Source of the DNA: Variovorax paradoxus
Lineage (GTDB): Bacteria; Pseudomonadota; Gammaproteobacteria; Burkholderiales; Burkholderiaceae_C
Length of the DNA: 64,000 nt
NCBI RefSeq assembly: GCF_030815975.1
Contig: NZ_JAUSXL010000002.1
Location: forward strand, 620,001 to 684,000
Reading direction: 5' to 3'
A program made the translations under genes and the position numbers. Each line of letters begins with the position of its first letter. The stretch's first letter is position 1. The notes under the pieces are model-generated. The model had not been told where the DNA came from and searched no databases. It saw only the letters and a list, made by a program, of their open reading frames with translations. Positions 8,517 through 18,343 of this stretch are shown in pieces.

Positions 8517-9809
8517 TCACTCCTCGCGCTGGCTGTTCCGGCGGCGAAGCTCGCGCAGTTTTTCCGCGATGCGGATTTCGAGCCCGCGCTCGACGGGCTG
8601 GTAGAAAACCTGGCCCTCGAGACCATCGGGCAAGTAGCGCTCGCCGGCGGCAAAGCCGCCCTCCTCGTCGTGCGCATACCGATAGCCCTTGCCGTAGTCG
8701 AGGTCCTTCATGAGCTGGGTGGGCGCGTTGCGCAGGTGCATCGGCACGGGGCGCGTGCTGTCCTTCTTGATGAGCGCGCGCACGGCGTTGTAGGCGGTGT
8801 AGACCGCGTTCGACTTGGGGGCCATCGCCAGGTAGACCACGCACTCGGCCAGCGCGAGTTCGCCTTCTGGCGTGCCGAGGCGCTCGTAGACCTCGGCAGC
8901 GTCGAGCGCCAGCCGAAGCGCGCGCGGATCGGCCAAGCCGATGTCCTCGCTGGCCATGCGCACCAGCCGGCGCGCCATGTAGCGCGGATCGGCGCCACCG
9001 TCGAGCATGCGCACGAACCAGTAGAGCGAGGCGTCGGGATCGCTGCCGCGCACCGACTTGTGCAGCGCGCTGATGGTGTCGTAGAACTGCTCGCCGCCCT
9101 TGTCGTAGCGCCGCATGCGCTCGCCGAGCACGCGCAGCAGCCATTCGTCGGTGATTTCGCCGAGCTTCTCGGCGCGGGCCGCGACGGCCAGCGTCTCCAG
9201 CGTATTGAGCAGGCGCCGCGCATCGCCATCGGCATAGGCGACGAGCCGGTCGATGGCTGCATCCTCGATGGCCGGAACGGCCTGGATGGCCTGCGCCTTG
9301 GCCACGATCTGCTTGAGGTCGGCCTCGGTGAGCGGCTGCAGCACGTACACGGCCGCGCGCGAAAGCAGGGCCGAGTTGACCTCGAACGACGGGTTCTCGG
9401 TGGTCGCGCCGATGAAGGTGAACAGGCCCGATTCCACATGCGGCAGGAACGCGTCCTGCTGGCTCTTGTTGAAGCGGTGCACCTCGTCGACGAAGACAAT
9501 CGTGCGCCGCTGCTCCAGGCCGTCGCGCACGGCCGTGGCGCGTTCGACCGCATCGCGGATGTCCTTCACGCCGCCGAGTACGGCGCTGATGCTGAGGAAC
9601 TGCGCATCGAAGGCATCGGCCATCAGCCGCGCAATGGTCGTCTTGCCGGTGCCGGGCGGCCCCCAGAGGATGCACGAATGCGGCTGGCCCGATTCGAAGG
9701 CAATGCGCAGCGGCATGCCCGGCCCCAGCAGGTGCTGCTGGCCAATGACCTCGCCGAGCGTCTTCGGACGCAGGCGCTCGGCAAGGGGTTGATGCGAACT
9801 GGTGGCCAA
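8517..9809 (-). CDS. rarA: Replication-associated recombination protein A (RarA/MgsA)
   Basis: A 430-residue AAA+ ATPase related to clamp-loader subunits and RuvB, acting at stalled replication forks. Seen: N-terminal 'LAERLRPKTLGEVIGQQHLLGPG', Walker A GPPGTGKTT at residues 50-57, Walker B 'TIVFVDEVHRFNKSQQDAFLPHVE', sensor region 'FIGATTENPSFEVNSALLSRAAVY', and the C-terminal tetramerisation part with 'SDPDASLYWFVRMLDGGADPRYMARRLVRMASEDIGLADP'. Length is that of the family. It lies 25 bases after lolA on the same strand; the lolA-rarA pairing is common in proteobacteria. The terminator at 8358-8390 follows. Confidence 0.95.
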   Translation of the reverse strand: MATSSHQPLAERLRPKTLGEVIGQQHLLGPGMPLRIAFESGQPHSCILWGPPGTGKTTIARLMADAFDAQFLSISAVLGGVKDIRDAVERATAVRDGLEQRRTIVFVDEVHRFNKSQQDAFLPHVESGLFTFIGATTENPSFEVNSALLSRAAVYVLQPLTEADLKQIVAKAQAIQAVPAIEDAAIDRLVAYADGDARRLLNTLETLAVAARAEKLGEITDEWLLRVLGERMRRYDKGGEQFYDTISALHKSVRGSDPDASLYWFVRMLDGGADPRYMARRLVRMASEDIGLADPRALRLALDAAEVYERLGTPEGELALAECVVYLAMAPKSNAVYTAYNAVRALIKKDSTRPVPMHLRNAPTQLMKDLDYGKGYRYAHDEEGGFAAGERYLPDGLEGQVFYQPVERGLEIRIAEKLRELRRRNSQREE

Positions 9810-9834
9810 ACCTGCTTGTGTGATGTGATTGCGG

Positions 9835-10467
9835 CTATTGCTTGATGACGTCGGCGCCGGCGGGCGCCTTGAATTCGAACGCGCCGGCGCCGAGCGCCGG
9901 GTTCACTTCGACCTTGCTGAACTTGAGCACCGAGCGCTGTCCGAAGCTGTCGAGAATCTCGAGCGCCGCCAGCGCGTCGCCCTGGAAGCCGACCTGCACA
10001 TTCTGCAACTGGCCGTCCTTGTTCTTGGGCGTGGCCTTGACCCACTGGAGGCCGTCGCGCTCTGGCGCGGCCTCGAGCGTGAAGTCGGCCTGCAGCGCGC
10101 GCAGGTCGGGTGCCGCGGCAATCAGCGCAGCGGGCGTGGAGCCCAGCGCCTGCGACTGGGCGCGCTGCGTGACCTGGTTCAGGTCGGCGTCGTAGAGCCA
10201 CAGCGTCTTGCCGTCGGCCACGATGCTCTGGGCGAAGGGCTTCTGGTAGTCGAACTTGAATTTGCCGGGACGCTGGAACTCGAAGGTGCCGGTGGAGGTC
10301 TTGGTGCGGCCTGGCTGCCCTTCGCGCGGCGGCGCGGTGACGGTCTGGGTGAACTCGGCGCGGCCGGACTTGACCGTCTTCACGAAGGTCTCGAGGCTTT
10401 CAAGGCCGCCAGCCCAGGCGTTGGCGGAACAGAGGAGGCCGATCAACAGCCAATGGCGAATTTTCAA
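9835..10467 (-). CDS. lolA: Outer-membrane lipoprotein carrier protein LolA
   Basis: A 210-residue periplasmic chaperone that shuttles lipoproteins from LolCDE to LolB. Seen: a signal peptide (KIRHWLLIGLLCSANAWA), then GGLESLETFVKTVKSGRAEFTQTV, the strand 'GTFEFQRPGKFKFDYQKPFAQSIVADGKTLWLYDADLNQVTQR' and a C-terminal 'AFEFKAPAGADVI'. I chose a TTG start at 10465-10467 because GAGGA lies seven bases upstream and the signal peptide begins directly there. ATG codons at 10500 and 10506 would add 11-13 Pro/Glu-rich residues ahead of the signal. It lies between ftsK and rarA on the same strand, the usual order. Confidence 0.92.
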   Translation of the reverse strand: MKIRHWLLIGLLCSANAWAGGLESLETFVKTVKSGRAEFTQTVTAPPREGQPGRTKTSTGTFEFQRPGKFKFDYQKPFAQSIVADGKTLWLYDADLNQVTQRAQSQALGSTPAALIAAAPDLRALQADFTLEAAPERDGLQWVKATPKNKDGQLQNVQVGFQGDALAALEILDSFGQRSVLKFSKVEVNPALGAGAFEFKAPAGADVIKQ

Positions 10468-10619
10468 TTGGGGTTCCTCGGGAAGCGATGGCGTTGGCAT
10501 GACCATACCCCGCTGCGCGTTGCGCCATGTGCGGGGCTTCATGAAGTTTTGCAACGTTATTGCAGCTTTTGCAAAGTGGCTGTCAGTGCGTAACGCCGGG
10601 GTCCGCAGGTATTTGCCGG

Positions 10620-13019
10620 CTATTCGGCGCGCGCCGGCACCAGGATCTCGCGCTGGCCGCTGCCGCTCATGGCGCTGACGAGGCCGGCCTTCTCCATGTC
10701 TTCCACCAGCCGCGCCGCGCGGTTGTAGCCGATCTTCAAGTGGCGCTGCACCAGCGAGATGCTGGCCTTGCGGTTCTTGAGCACCACCTCGACCGCCTGG
10801 TCGTACATCGGGTCCTTCTCGGCGTCGCCGCCCTCGCCCAGCATGTCGCCGTCGCCATCGACCGTGCCGCCTTCGAGCACGCCCTCGATGTAGTCGGGCT
10901 CGCCCTGGCTCTTGAGGTAGGCCACCACGCGGTGCACTTCCTCGTCGCTCACGAAGGCGCCATGCACGCGGATCGGAAGGCCCGTGCCGCTGGGCATGTA
11001 GAGCATGTCGCCCATGCCGAGCAGCGCCTCGGCGCCCATCTGGTCGAGGATGGTGCGGCTGTCGATCTTGCTCGATACCTGGAACGCGATGCGCGTGGGA
11101 ATGTTGGCCTTGATGAGGCCGGTGATCACGTCGACGCTGGGCCGCTGCGTGGCAAGAATCAGGTGAATACCGGCCGCGCGCGCCTTCTGCGCGAGGCGGG
11201 CGATGAGTTCTTCGATCTTCTTGCCCACCACCATCATCAGGTCGGCCAGCTCGTCGATCACGACCACGATGTGCGGCTCGCGCTTGAGCGGCTCGGGATC
11301 GTCGGGCGTGAGGCTGAAGGGGTTGTAGATGAACTCCTCGCGCGCCTTGGCTTCGTCGATCTTGGTGTTGTAGCCGGCCAGGTTGCGCACGCCCAGCTTG
11401 CTCATGAGCTTGTAGCGCCGCTCCATCTCGGCCACGCACCAGTTGAGGCCGTGCGCGGCCTGGCGCATGTCAGTGACCACGGGCGCCAGCAGATGCGGAA
11501 TGCCTTCGTAGACCGACATTTCGAGCATCTTCGGGTCGATCATGAGCAGGCGAACGTCGCGTGCCTCGGCCTTGTAGAGCAGCGAAAGGATCATTGCGTT
11601 GATGCCGACCGACTTGCCCGAACCGGTGGTACCGGCCACCAGCACGTGCGGCATCTTCGCGAGGTCGGCCACCACGGGGTTGCCGATGATGTCCTTGCCC
11701 AGGCCCATCGTCAGGAACGACTTGCCTTCGTTGTAGACCTGCGAGCCGAGGATTTCGCTGAGCTTGATCGACTGGCGCTTGGCGTTCGGCAGCTCGAGCG
11801 CCATGTAGTTCTTGCCCGGAATGGTTTCGACCACGCGGATCGACACCAGCGAGAGCGAGCGCGCAAGGTCCTTGGCCAGGCCGACGATCTGCGAACCCTT
11901 GACGCCCGTGGCGGGCTCGATCTCGTAGCGCGTGATCACCGGGCCCGGGGAGGCCAGCACCACGCGCACCTCGACGCCGAAATCCTTGAGCTTTTTCTCG
12001 ATCATGCGCGAGGTCATCTCGAGCGTGTCGGGCGAGACCGTTTCCTGGCGCACCTGCGCGGCGTCGAGCAGGTCGACCTGCGGCAGCTTGCTGTCTGGCA
12101 GCTCCTTGAAGAGCGGCTTCTGGCGCTCCTTGACGACGCGATCGCTCCTGGGCACCTCGGTCATCGCGGGCTCGATCTGCACCGGCGGCGAGGCTGCGCG
12201 GCGCTTCGGGCGCGGCTCGATGCGCAGTTCTTCGTCGTCGTCGGCATCCGCCAGCTCGCCGCCGGCCGCTGCGCGCGAGAACGGCAGGTCTTCGGCCTCG
12301 GCGCGCTCGCGAGCGGCCTGCTTGCCCATCGCGATGTCGGCCGCCATCTCGCGCTTTTCGCGGCGCGACTCGAACAGCGAATAGGCCCGCGCGCCAATGC
12401 GCTCGGCGATCTGGCTCCAGGAGAAACGGAACACCAGCGCCGAACCGATCACGCCGGCGGCAATGGCCACCAGTGCCGATCCGGTAAAGCCCATCCAGCG
12501 CACGCTGGCCGGACCCACCAGGTAGCCCAGCGCGCCGCCGCCCGAACCCGGCAGATGGAATTCGAGCCGGTACAGGCGCGACCACTCGAGCACGGTGCTC
12601 GCGCACAGCAGCAGCACAAGGCCGAACCAGAAAGCCATGCGGCTGCGATTGAAGCGTCCGCGCACCGGTTGCTCGGCCGGCGCAGCCTCGCCGCCGCGCA
12701 GCCAGTTGGCCAGTGACGAGAGCCATGCCCGCAGGCCCGCCGCGAGGCACCACCACACCGAATAGCCCGCCAGAAAATAGCTGCCGTCGGCCAGCCAGGC
12801 GCCGATGCGGCCGCCCCAGTTCTTGATGTCGCCGCCGGTGCCGGAAGTCGACCAGGCCGCATCGGAGGGCGTGAAGCTCAGCATGGCGAGCAGCCAGAAC
12901 AGGAGCCCCGCAAAGCCTGCGATCAGCGTGATCTCATGGGCGAAGCGCATGGCACGCATGCGCACCGGTTGCCCCTCGGCCGCTGAAGAAGATTGAAGTG
13001 TATTGAGCGAATAGGTCAT
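10620..13019 (-). CDS. ftsK: DNA translocase FtsK
   Basis: A 799-residue septal DNA pump. Seen: four to five N-terminal membrane segments ([70 protein letters not shown]), a short charged linker, the alpha/beta motor with Walker A '[14 protein letters not shown]' and Walker B '[14 protein letters not shown]', and a C-terminal gamma winged helix ('[40 protein letters not shown]') that reads KOPS sites and activates XerD. The linker is short compared with enteric FtsK, as in SpoIIIE-sized homologues. I start at the ATG at 13019; a TTG six codons upstream is possible. Confidence 0.95.
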   Translation of the reverse strand: MTYSLNTLQSSSAAEGQPVRMRAMRFAHEITLIAGFAGLLFWLLAMLSFTPSDAAWSTSGTGGDIKNWGGRIGAWLADGSYFLAGYSVWWCLAAGLRAWLSSLANWLRGGEAAPAEQPVRGRFNRSRMAFWFGLVLLLCASTVLEWSRLYRLEFHLPGSGGGALGYLVGPASVRWMGFTGSALVAIAAGVIGSALVFRFSWSQIAERIGARAYSLFESRREKREMAADIAMGKQAARERAEAEDLPFSRAAAGGELADADDDEELRIEPRPKRRAASPPVQIEPAMTEVPRSDRVVKERQKPLFKELPDSKLPQVDLLDAAQVRQETVSPDTLEMTSRMIEKKLKDFGVEVRVVLASPGPVITRYEIEPATGVKGSQIVGLAKDLARSLSLVSIRVVETIPGKNYMALELPNAKRQSIKLSEILGSQVYNEGKSFLTMGLGKDIIGNPVVADLAKMPHVLVAGTTGSGKSVGINAMILSLLYKAEARDVRLLMIDPKMLEMSVYEGIPHLLAPVVTDMRQAAHGLNWCVAEMERRYKLMSKLGVRNLAGYNTKIDEAKAREEFIYNPFSLTPDDPEPLKREPHIVVVIDELADLMMVVGKKIEELIARLAQKARAAGIHLILATQRPSVDVITGLIKANIPTRIAFQVSSKIDSRTILDQMGAEALLGMGDMLYMPSGTGLPIRVHGAFVSDEEVHRVVAYLKSQGEPDYIEGVLEGGTVDGDGDMLGEGGDAEKDPMYDQAVEVVLKNRKASISLVQRHLKIGYNRAARLVEDMEKAGLVSAMSGSGQREILVPARAE

Positions 13020-13113
13020 GAAAAACGCGGCACCCAATCCTTCGAAACGGCGGCTGGGCGCCTGAACACTACAACAAAAGGACGCGGCTGCCAGAAGCGC
13101 CGGGCCCGGCGGC

Positions 13114-14929
<1,816 letters not shown>

Positions 14930-14951
14930 CCAAGGCAGGCCCCAAAAGGGC

Positions 14952-14957
14952 TATAAT
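14952..14957 (+). promoter_or_regulatory. Putative -10 box of rpmB-rpmG
   Basis: A consensus TATAAT lies 22 bases after the trxB stop, in otherwise GC-rich sequence. No good -35 hexamer is visible 17 bases upstream, so this would be a -10-driven or activator-assisted promoter. Transcription from here would give a leader of about 150 bases containing the hairpin at 14964-15003. Confidence 0.45.
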
Positions 14958-14963
14958 CCAAGG

Positions 14964-15003
14964 CTTTGCCGAAACTGGGCTCTTTTCAGGAGCTTCGGCA
15001 AAG
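14964..15003 (+). promoter_or_regulatory. Leader hairpin upstream of rpmB
   Basis: A perfect 10-bp stem CTTTGCCGAA/TTCGGCAAAG (14964-14973 and 14994-15003) encloses a second stem GCTC/GAGC (14979-14982 and 14990-14993) with a 5-base bulge on the left side. No U-tract follows, so it is not an obvious intrinsic terminator of trxB. It would lie at the 5' end of the rpmB-rpmG transcript. Ribosomal-protein operons are often autoregulated through such leaders; that role here is inferred. Confidence 0.5.
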
Positions 15004-15113
15004 CCGGGGTACCGCCACCCGTTTCTGGCGAGGTCAAGCTGCAAAACACCGTGCAATCGGCCAAGACTGGCCACGATTGCGCCGGTGCCAGCTGTTCAAG
15101 AAAGAGTGTCCTC

Positions 15114-15347
15114 ATGGCACGCGTATGCGACGTAACGGGCAAAGGCCCGATGGTCGGAAACAACGTTTCCCACGCCAACAACAAAACCAAGCGCCGGTTC
15201 CTGCCGAACCTGCAATACCGCCGTTTCTGGGTCGAGACTGAAAACCGCTGGGTTCGCCTGCGTGTTTCGAGCGCCGCACTGCGCCTGATCGACAAGAACG
15301 GCATCGACGCCGTGCTCGCAGACCTGCGCGCACGCGGCCAAGCTTAA
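15114..15347 (+). CDS. rpmB: 50S ribosomal protein L28
   Basis: A 77-residue basic ribosomal protein beginning [20 protein letters not shown], followed by '[43 protein letters not shown]', diagnostic of L28. The ATG at 15114 fits the family length; longer in-frame readings upstream into trxB are artefacts. It is followed by rpmG after 11 bases, the usual L28-L33 pair. Confidence 0.97.
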   Translation: MARVCDVTGKGPMVGNNVSHANNKTKRRFLPNLQYRRFWVETENRWVRLRVSSAALRLIDKNGIDAVLADLRARGQA

Positions 15348-15358
15348 GGAGCTGAATC

Positions 15359-15532
15359 ATGGCAACGAGCAAAGGCGGACGCGAAAAGATCAAGCTGGAA
15401 TCCACCGCGGGTACCGGCCACTTCTACACGACCAGCAAGAACAAGAAGACGATGCCTGAAAAGATGTCGATCATGAAGTTCGACCCCAAGGCGCGCAAGC
15501 ACGTCGAATACAAGGAAATCAAGCTGAAGTAA
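15359..15532 (+). CDS. rpmG: 50S ribosomal protein L33
   Basis: A 57-residue basic protein, [20 protein letters not shown], then '[37 protein letters not shown]', diagnostic of L33. AAGGAG lies eight bases before its ATG. It is of the cysteine-free type, which does not bind zinc. A strong terminator follows within 25 bases. Confidence 0.97.
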   Translation: MATSKGGREKIKLESTAGTGHFYTTSKNKKTMPEKMSIMKFDPKARKHVEYKEIKLK

Positions 15533-15555
15533 TTCGGCCCGGTTTCCCCCACAAG

Positions 15556-15583
15556 AACCCGCTGCTCACCCAGCGGGTTTTTT
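15556..15583 (+). terminator. Intrinsic terminator of rpmB-rpmG
   Basis: A 9-bp stem AACCCGCTG/CAGCGGGTT with loop CTCACC (arms 15556-15564 and 15571-15579) runs into TTTT, 23 bases after the rpmG stop. Confidence 0.85.
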
Positions 15584-15641
15584 GTTGCCTGTCGAACGGC
15601 AACACCCCTCCGGCCAAGCGGAGCGGCTATACGGCAGGCAC

Positions 15642-15671
15642 AAAAAAGCCGACCCTGAGGTCGGCTTTTTT
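15642..15671. terminator. Bidirectional terminator, mainly for the desaturase gene
   Basis: A 13-bp perfect stem of six A, GCCGACC, loop CTGA, GGTCGGC and six T (15642-15671). It lies 24 bases past the stop of the minus-strand desaturase gene and gives a U-tract in both directions. It also backs up the rpmG terminator. Confidence 0.85.
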
Positions 15672-15695
15672 GATGGAGCGGGAACGCTCGCCTGC

Positions 15696-16910
15696 TCAGG
15701 CGCGTGCGGCGCGCAGGCGGGTCGAGAACTCGCGCAGGCCGGCAATGCCGCTGGCTTCCGCACGATGGCACCAGGCTGCCAGATCGGCCGCCAGCTGCTC
15801 GCGCGACTGCGAGGTGTTGAGCCAGAGTTGGCGCAACTCTTCGCGCATGGTGACCATCTTGTCGATCACCGGGTGGGCAGCGCGCGCCTGCACCAGATGC
15901 GTGCGGGCCGACGGCGGCACCTTGTCGTCATCGCGATGCAGCCAGTTCTTGGCAGCCTTGAGCACCGAGATGTCGCCGCCCTTGGTCTTGAGTGCAGCCA
16001 GTTCCGCCTTGGTGACACGGCGCATTTCGCGGGCATAGCCGGCCATCACTTCATAGCGGTTGGCAATGACGGCCTCGAGCGTCTTCTCGTTGGCCACGGG
16101 CTGGATGTCGCCCATCTGCATCTTCGGCGGCACCTTCTTGACCTTGGCCCAGCCGATCTTCTGCATCATCTGGATGTAGACCCAGCCGATGTCGAATTCG
16201 TACTTCTTGACCGAGAACTTGGCCGAGGTGGGGTACGTGTGGTGGTTGTTGTGCAGCTCTTCGCCGCCGATGATCAGGCCCCAGGGCGAAACATTGCGGC
16301 TGGCGTCCGGTGCCTCGAAGTTGCGGTAGCCCCAGTAGTGGCCGATGCCATTGATGATGCCGGCGGCCGTGATCGGGATCCACAGCATCTGGACGGCCCA
16401 GACCGACAGGCCCAGCGCGCCGAACAGCGCGAGGTTGATGACCAGCATGAGGCCCACGCCTTGCCAGCTGTAGCGCGTGTACAGGTTGCGCTCGAGCCAG
16501 TCGTCGGGCGTGCCGTGGCCGTAGCGTTCCATCGTTTCCTTGTTCTTCGACTCGGCGCGATACAGCTCGGCGCCGCGCCACAGGACTTCGTCGATGCCCT
16601 TGACCTGCGGGCTGTGCGGGTCTTCTTCGGTTTCGCACTTGGCGTGGTGCTTGCGGTGGATGGCCACCCATTCCTTGGTCACCATGCCGGTGCCGAGCCA
16701 CAGCCAGAAACGGAAGAAATGCGAAGGGATCGGACCCAGATCCATGGCCCGGTGCGTCTGCGTGCGGTGCAGGAAGATCGTGACCGCGGCGATCGTGATG
16801 TGCGTGGTGACGAGCGTGTACAACACGACTTGCCACCATGTGAGGTCCCACAAGCCGTGTCCGAGCCAGTCGATGGCCGCGCTCAAAACGGCAGAGTCAG
16901 GAATCAACAT
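15696..16910 (-). CDS. Acyl-lipid/acyl-CoA desaturase (delta-9 type)
   Basis: A 404-residue integral-membrane diiron desaturase that makes monounsaturated fatty acids. The three histidine boxes are seen: HRTQTH (48-53), HRKHH (85-89) and HNNHH (220-224), set among hydrophobic segments at about 27-47, 66-78 and 153-192. The N-terminal half matches bacterial delta-9 acyl-CoA desaturases. The last 130 residues are an additional charged, helical, cytoplasmic tail of unclear purpose. It stands alone on the minus strand with a strong terminator. Substrate form (CoA, ACP or lipid) cannot be told from sequence. Confidence 0.9.
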   Translation of the reverse strand: MLIPDSAVLSAAIDWLGHGLWDLTWWQVVLYTLVTTHITIAAVTIFLHRTQTHRAMDLGPIPSHFFRFWLWLGTGMVTKEWVAIHRKHHAKCETEEDPHSPQVKGIDEVLWRGAELYRAESKNKETMERYGHGTPDDWLERNLYTRYSWQGVGLMLVINLALFGALGLSVWAVQMLWIPITAAGIINGIGHYWGYRNFEAPDASRNVSPWGLIIGGEELHNNHHTYPTSAKFSVKKYEFDIGWVYIQMMQKIGWAKVKKVPPKMQMGDIQPVANEKTLEAVIANRYEVMAGYAREMRRVTKAELAALKTKGGDISVLKAAKNWLHRDDDKVPPSARTHLVQARAAHPVIDKMVTMREELRQLWLNTSQSREQLAADLAAWCHRAEASGIAGLREFSTRLRAARA

Positions 16911-17043
16911 TGAATTAAGTGCTCCATGGCCGCACGAAGGTGCAGCCTTTCAGTTAACCCGCGATTTTAAGGCGGCAGGGACTAAATGAGGTCTTTTACC
17001 CTTCCTTAAAGGCGCAGATTTACCCTAATTTGGAGTGCCGTGC

Positions 17044-18315
17044 CTAGTTGCGGTTCCACACCGCTGCAAAGAAGCCATCGGTGGCGTGGCGGTGAGGCCA
17101 CAGCCGCAAATAGCGGCGGCCGTCCGCACCGCCGGCGCAGAGTGCCTCGAAACCCTCCACCTTGAGGCCCTGCAGCAGGTCCGCGGCGTCCTGGGGCACG
17201 AAATCGGGATTGGCGGCACTGAAAGCCTCGGCAATGGCCTCGTTTTCCTCGGGCAGCACGCTGCAGGTGGCATAAACCAGCCGGCCACCCGATTTCAGCA
17301 GGCGTGCCGCGCTTTGCAGGATGGCGGCCTGCTTGACCGTCAGTTCCTCGACCGATTTGGGCGACTGGCGCCATTTCAGGTCCGGATTGCGGCGCAGCGT
17401 GCCCAGGCCCGAGCACGGAGCGTCCACCAGCACGCGGTCGATCTTGCCGGCCAGCCGCTTGATGCGCTCGTCCCTCTCATGTGCAATGGCCGCCGGATGA
17501 ACGTTCGACAGCGTGCTGCGCGCGAGCCGCGGCTTGAGCGCATCGAGCCGGTGGGCCGAAGTATCGAAGGCGTAGAGCCGGCCGGTGTTGCGCATGGTCG
17601 CGCCGATGGCCAGCGTCTTGCCGCCGGCGCCGGCGCAGAAATCGACCACCATTTCGCCCCGCTTGGCGTCCAGCAGCAGCGCCAGCAATTGGGAACCCTC
17701 GTCCTGCACCTCGACGGCGCCGCGGGCGAAGGCGTCCAGCTTGTTCAAGGCGGGCTTGCCATCGATGCGCAAGCCCCAGGGCGAAAACGGGGTTGCTTCC
17801 GATTTGATAGCAGCCTTCGCAAGCTCCGCCTTCACATCCGCCCGCTTGTCGGTGAGGACGTTGACGCGAAGGTCGAGCGGCGCGGACTGCTGCAGGCTTT
17901 CGACCAGGGGCCAGAAACCGTCGCCCAGCTGGGCCTTGAGCGGCCCGACCAGCCATTCGGGCAGGTTGTGGCGATGGCGTTCGAGCAGATCGTCGGGCTT
18001 GACGGCGTCGCAGTTGTCGAGCCAGCGCTTTTCGGTGTCGTTGAGGGCGCTCTTCAGAAAGTCTCGCGGGCCATGAAAGCCCAGGATCGCCATGCGGCGC
18101 TCCTTCGAACCGCTGCCCGAGGGCGAGAGGTGGTCGAACAGGAGCTTCTTGCGCAGCACGGTGTAGACGGTCTCGGCGAGCGTGGCACGCTCGCGCGGAC
18201 CGAACTCGCGGTGGTCGCGAAAAAAACGCGAAACGACCTGGTCGGCCGGGTGATCGAATTTCAGGACAAGGCCGACCAGATCGGCGGTGGCCTCCAACAG
18301 GGCTTTGGGGTGCAT
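17044..18315 (-). CDS. RsmB/NOP2-family RNA m5C methyltransferase
   Basis: A 423-residue SAM-dependent RNA cytosine-C5 methyltransferase, most like RsmB (16S C967). Seen: an alpha-helical N-terminal part, SAM loop 'VVDFCAGAGGKTLAIGATM', motif IV 'VLVDAPCSGLGTLRRNPDLKWR' and motif VI 'LVYATCSVLPEENEAI' with the catalytic cysteine. The N-terminus 'MHPKALLEATADLVGLVLKFDHPADQVVSRFFRDHREFGPRERATLAETVYTVLR' is the shorter form seen in betaproteobacteria beside a separate full RsmB, so the exact target base is uncertain. It lies 28 bases after the M48 peptidase gene on the same strand. Confidence 0.88.
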   Translation of the reverse strand: MHPKALLEATADLVGLVLKFDHPADQVVSRFFRDHREFGPRERATLAETVYTVLRKKLLFDHLSPSGSGSKERRMAILGFHGPRDFLKSALNDTEKRWLDNCDAVKPDDLLERHRHNLPEWLVGPLKAQLGDGFWPLVESLQQSAPLDLRVNVLTDKRADVKAELAKAAIKSEATPFSPWGLRIDGKPALNKLDAFARGAVEVQDEGSQLLALLLDAKRGEMVVDFCAGAGGKTLAIGATMRNTGRLYAFDTSAHRLDALKPRLARSTLSNVHPAAIAHERDERIKRLAGKIDRVLVDAPCSGLGTLRRNPDLKWRQSPKSVEELTVKQAAILQSAARLLKSGGRLVYATCSVLPEENEAIAEAFSAANPDFVPQDAADLLQGLKVEGFEALCAGGADGRRYLRLWPHRHATDGFFAAVWNRN

Positions 18316-18343
18316 GCCCCGATTGTCTCAGCCGGGCGGCCCC

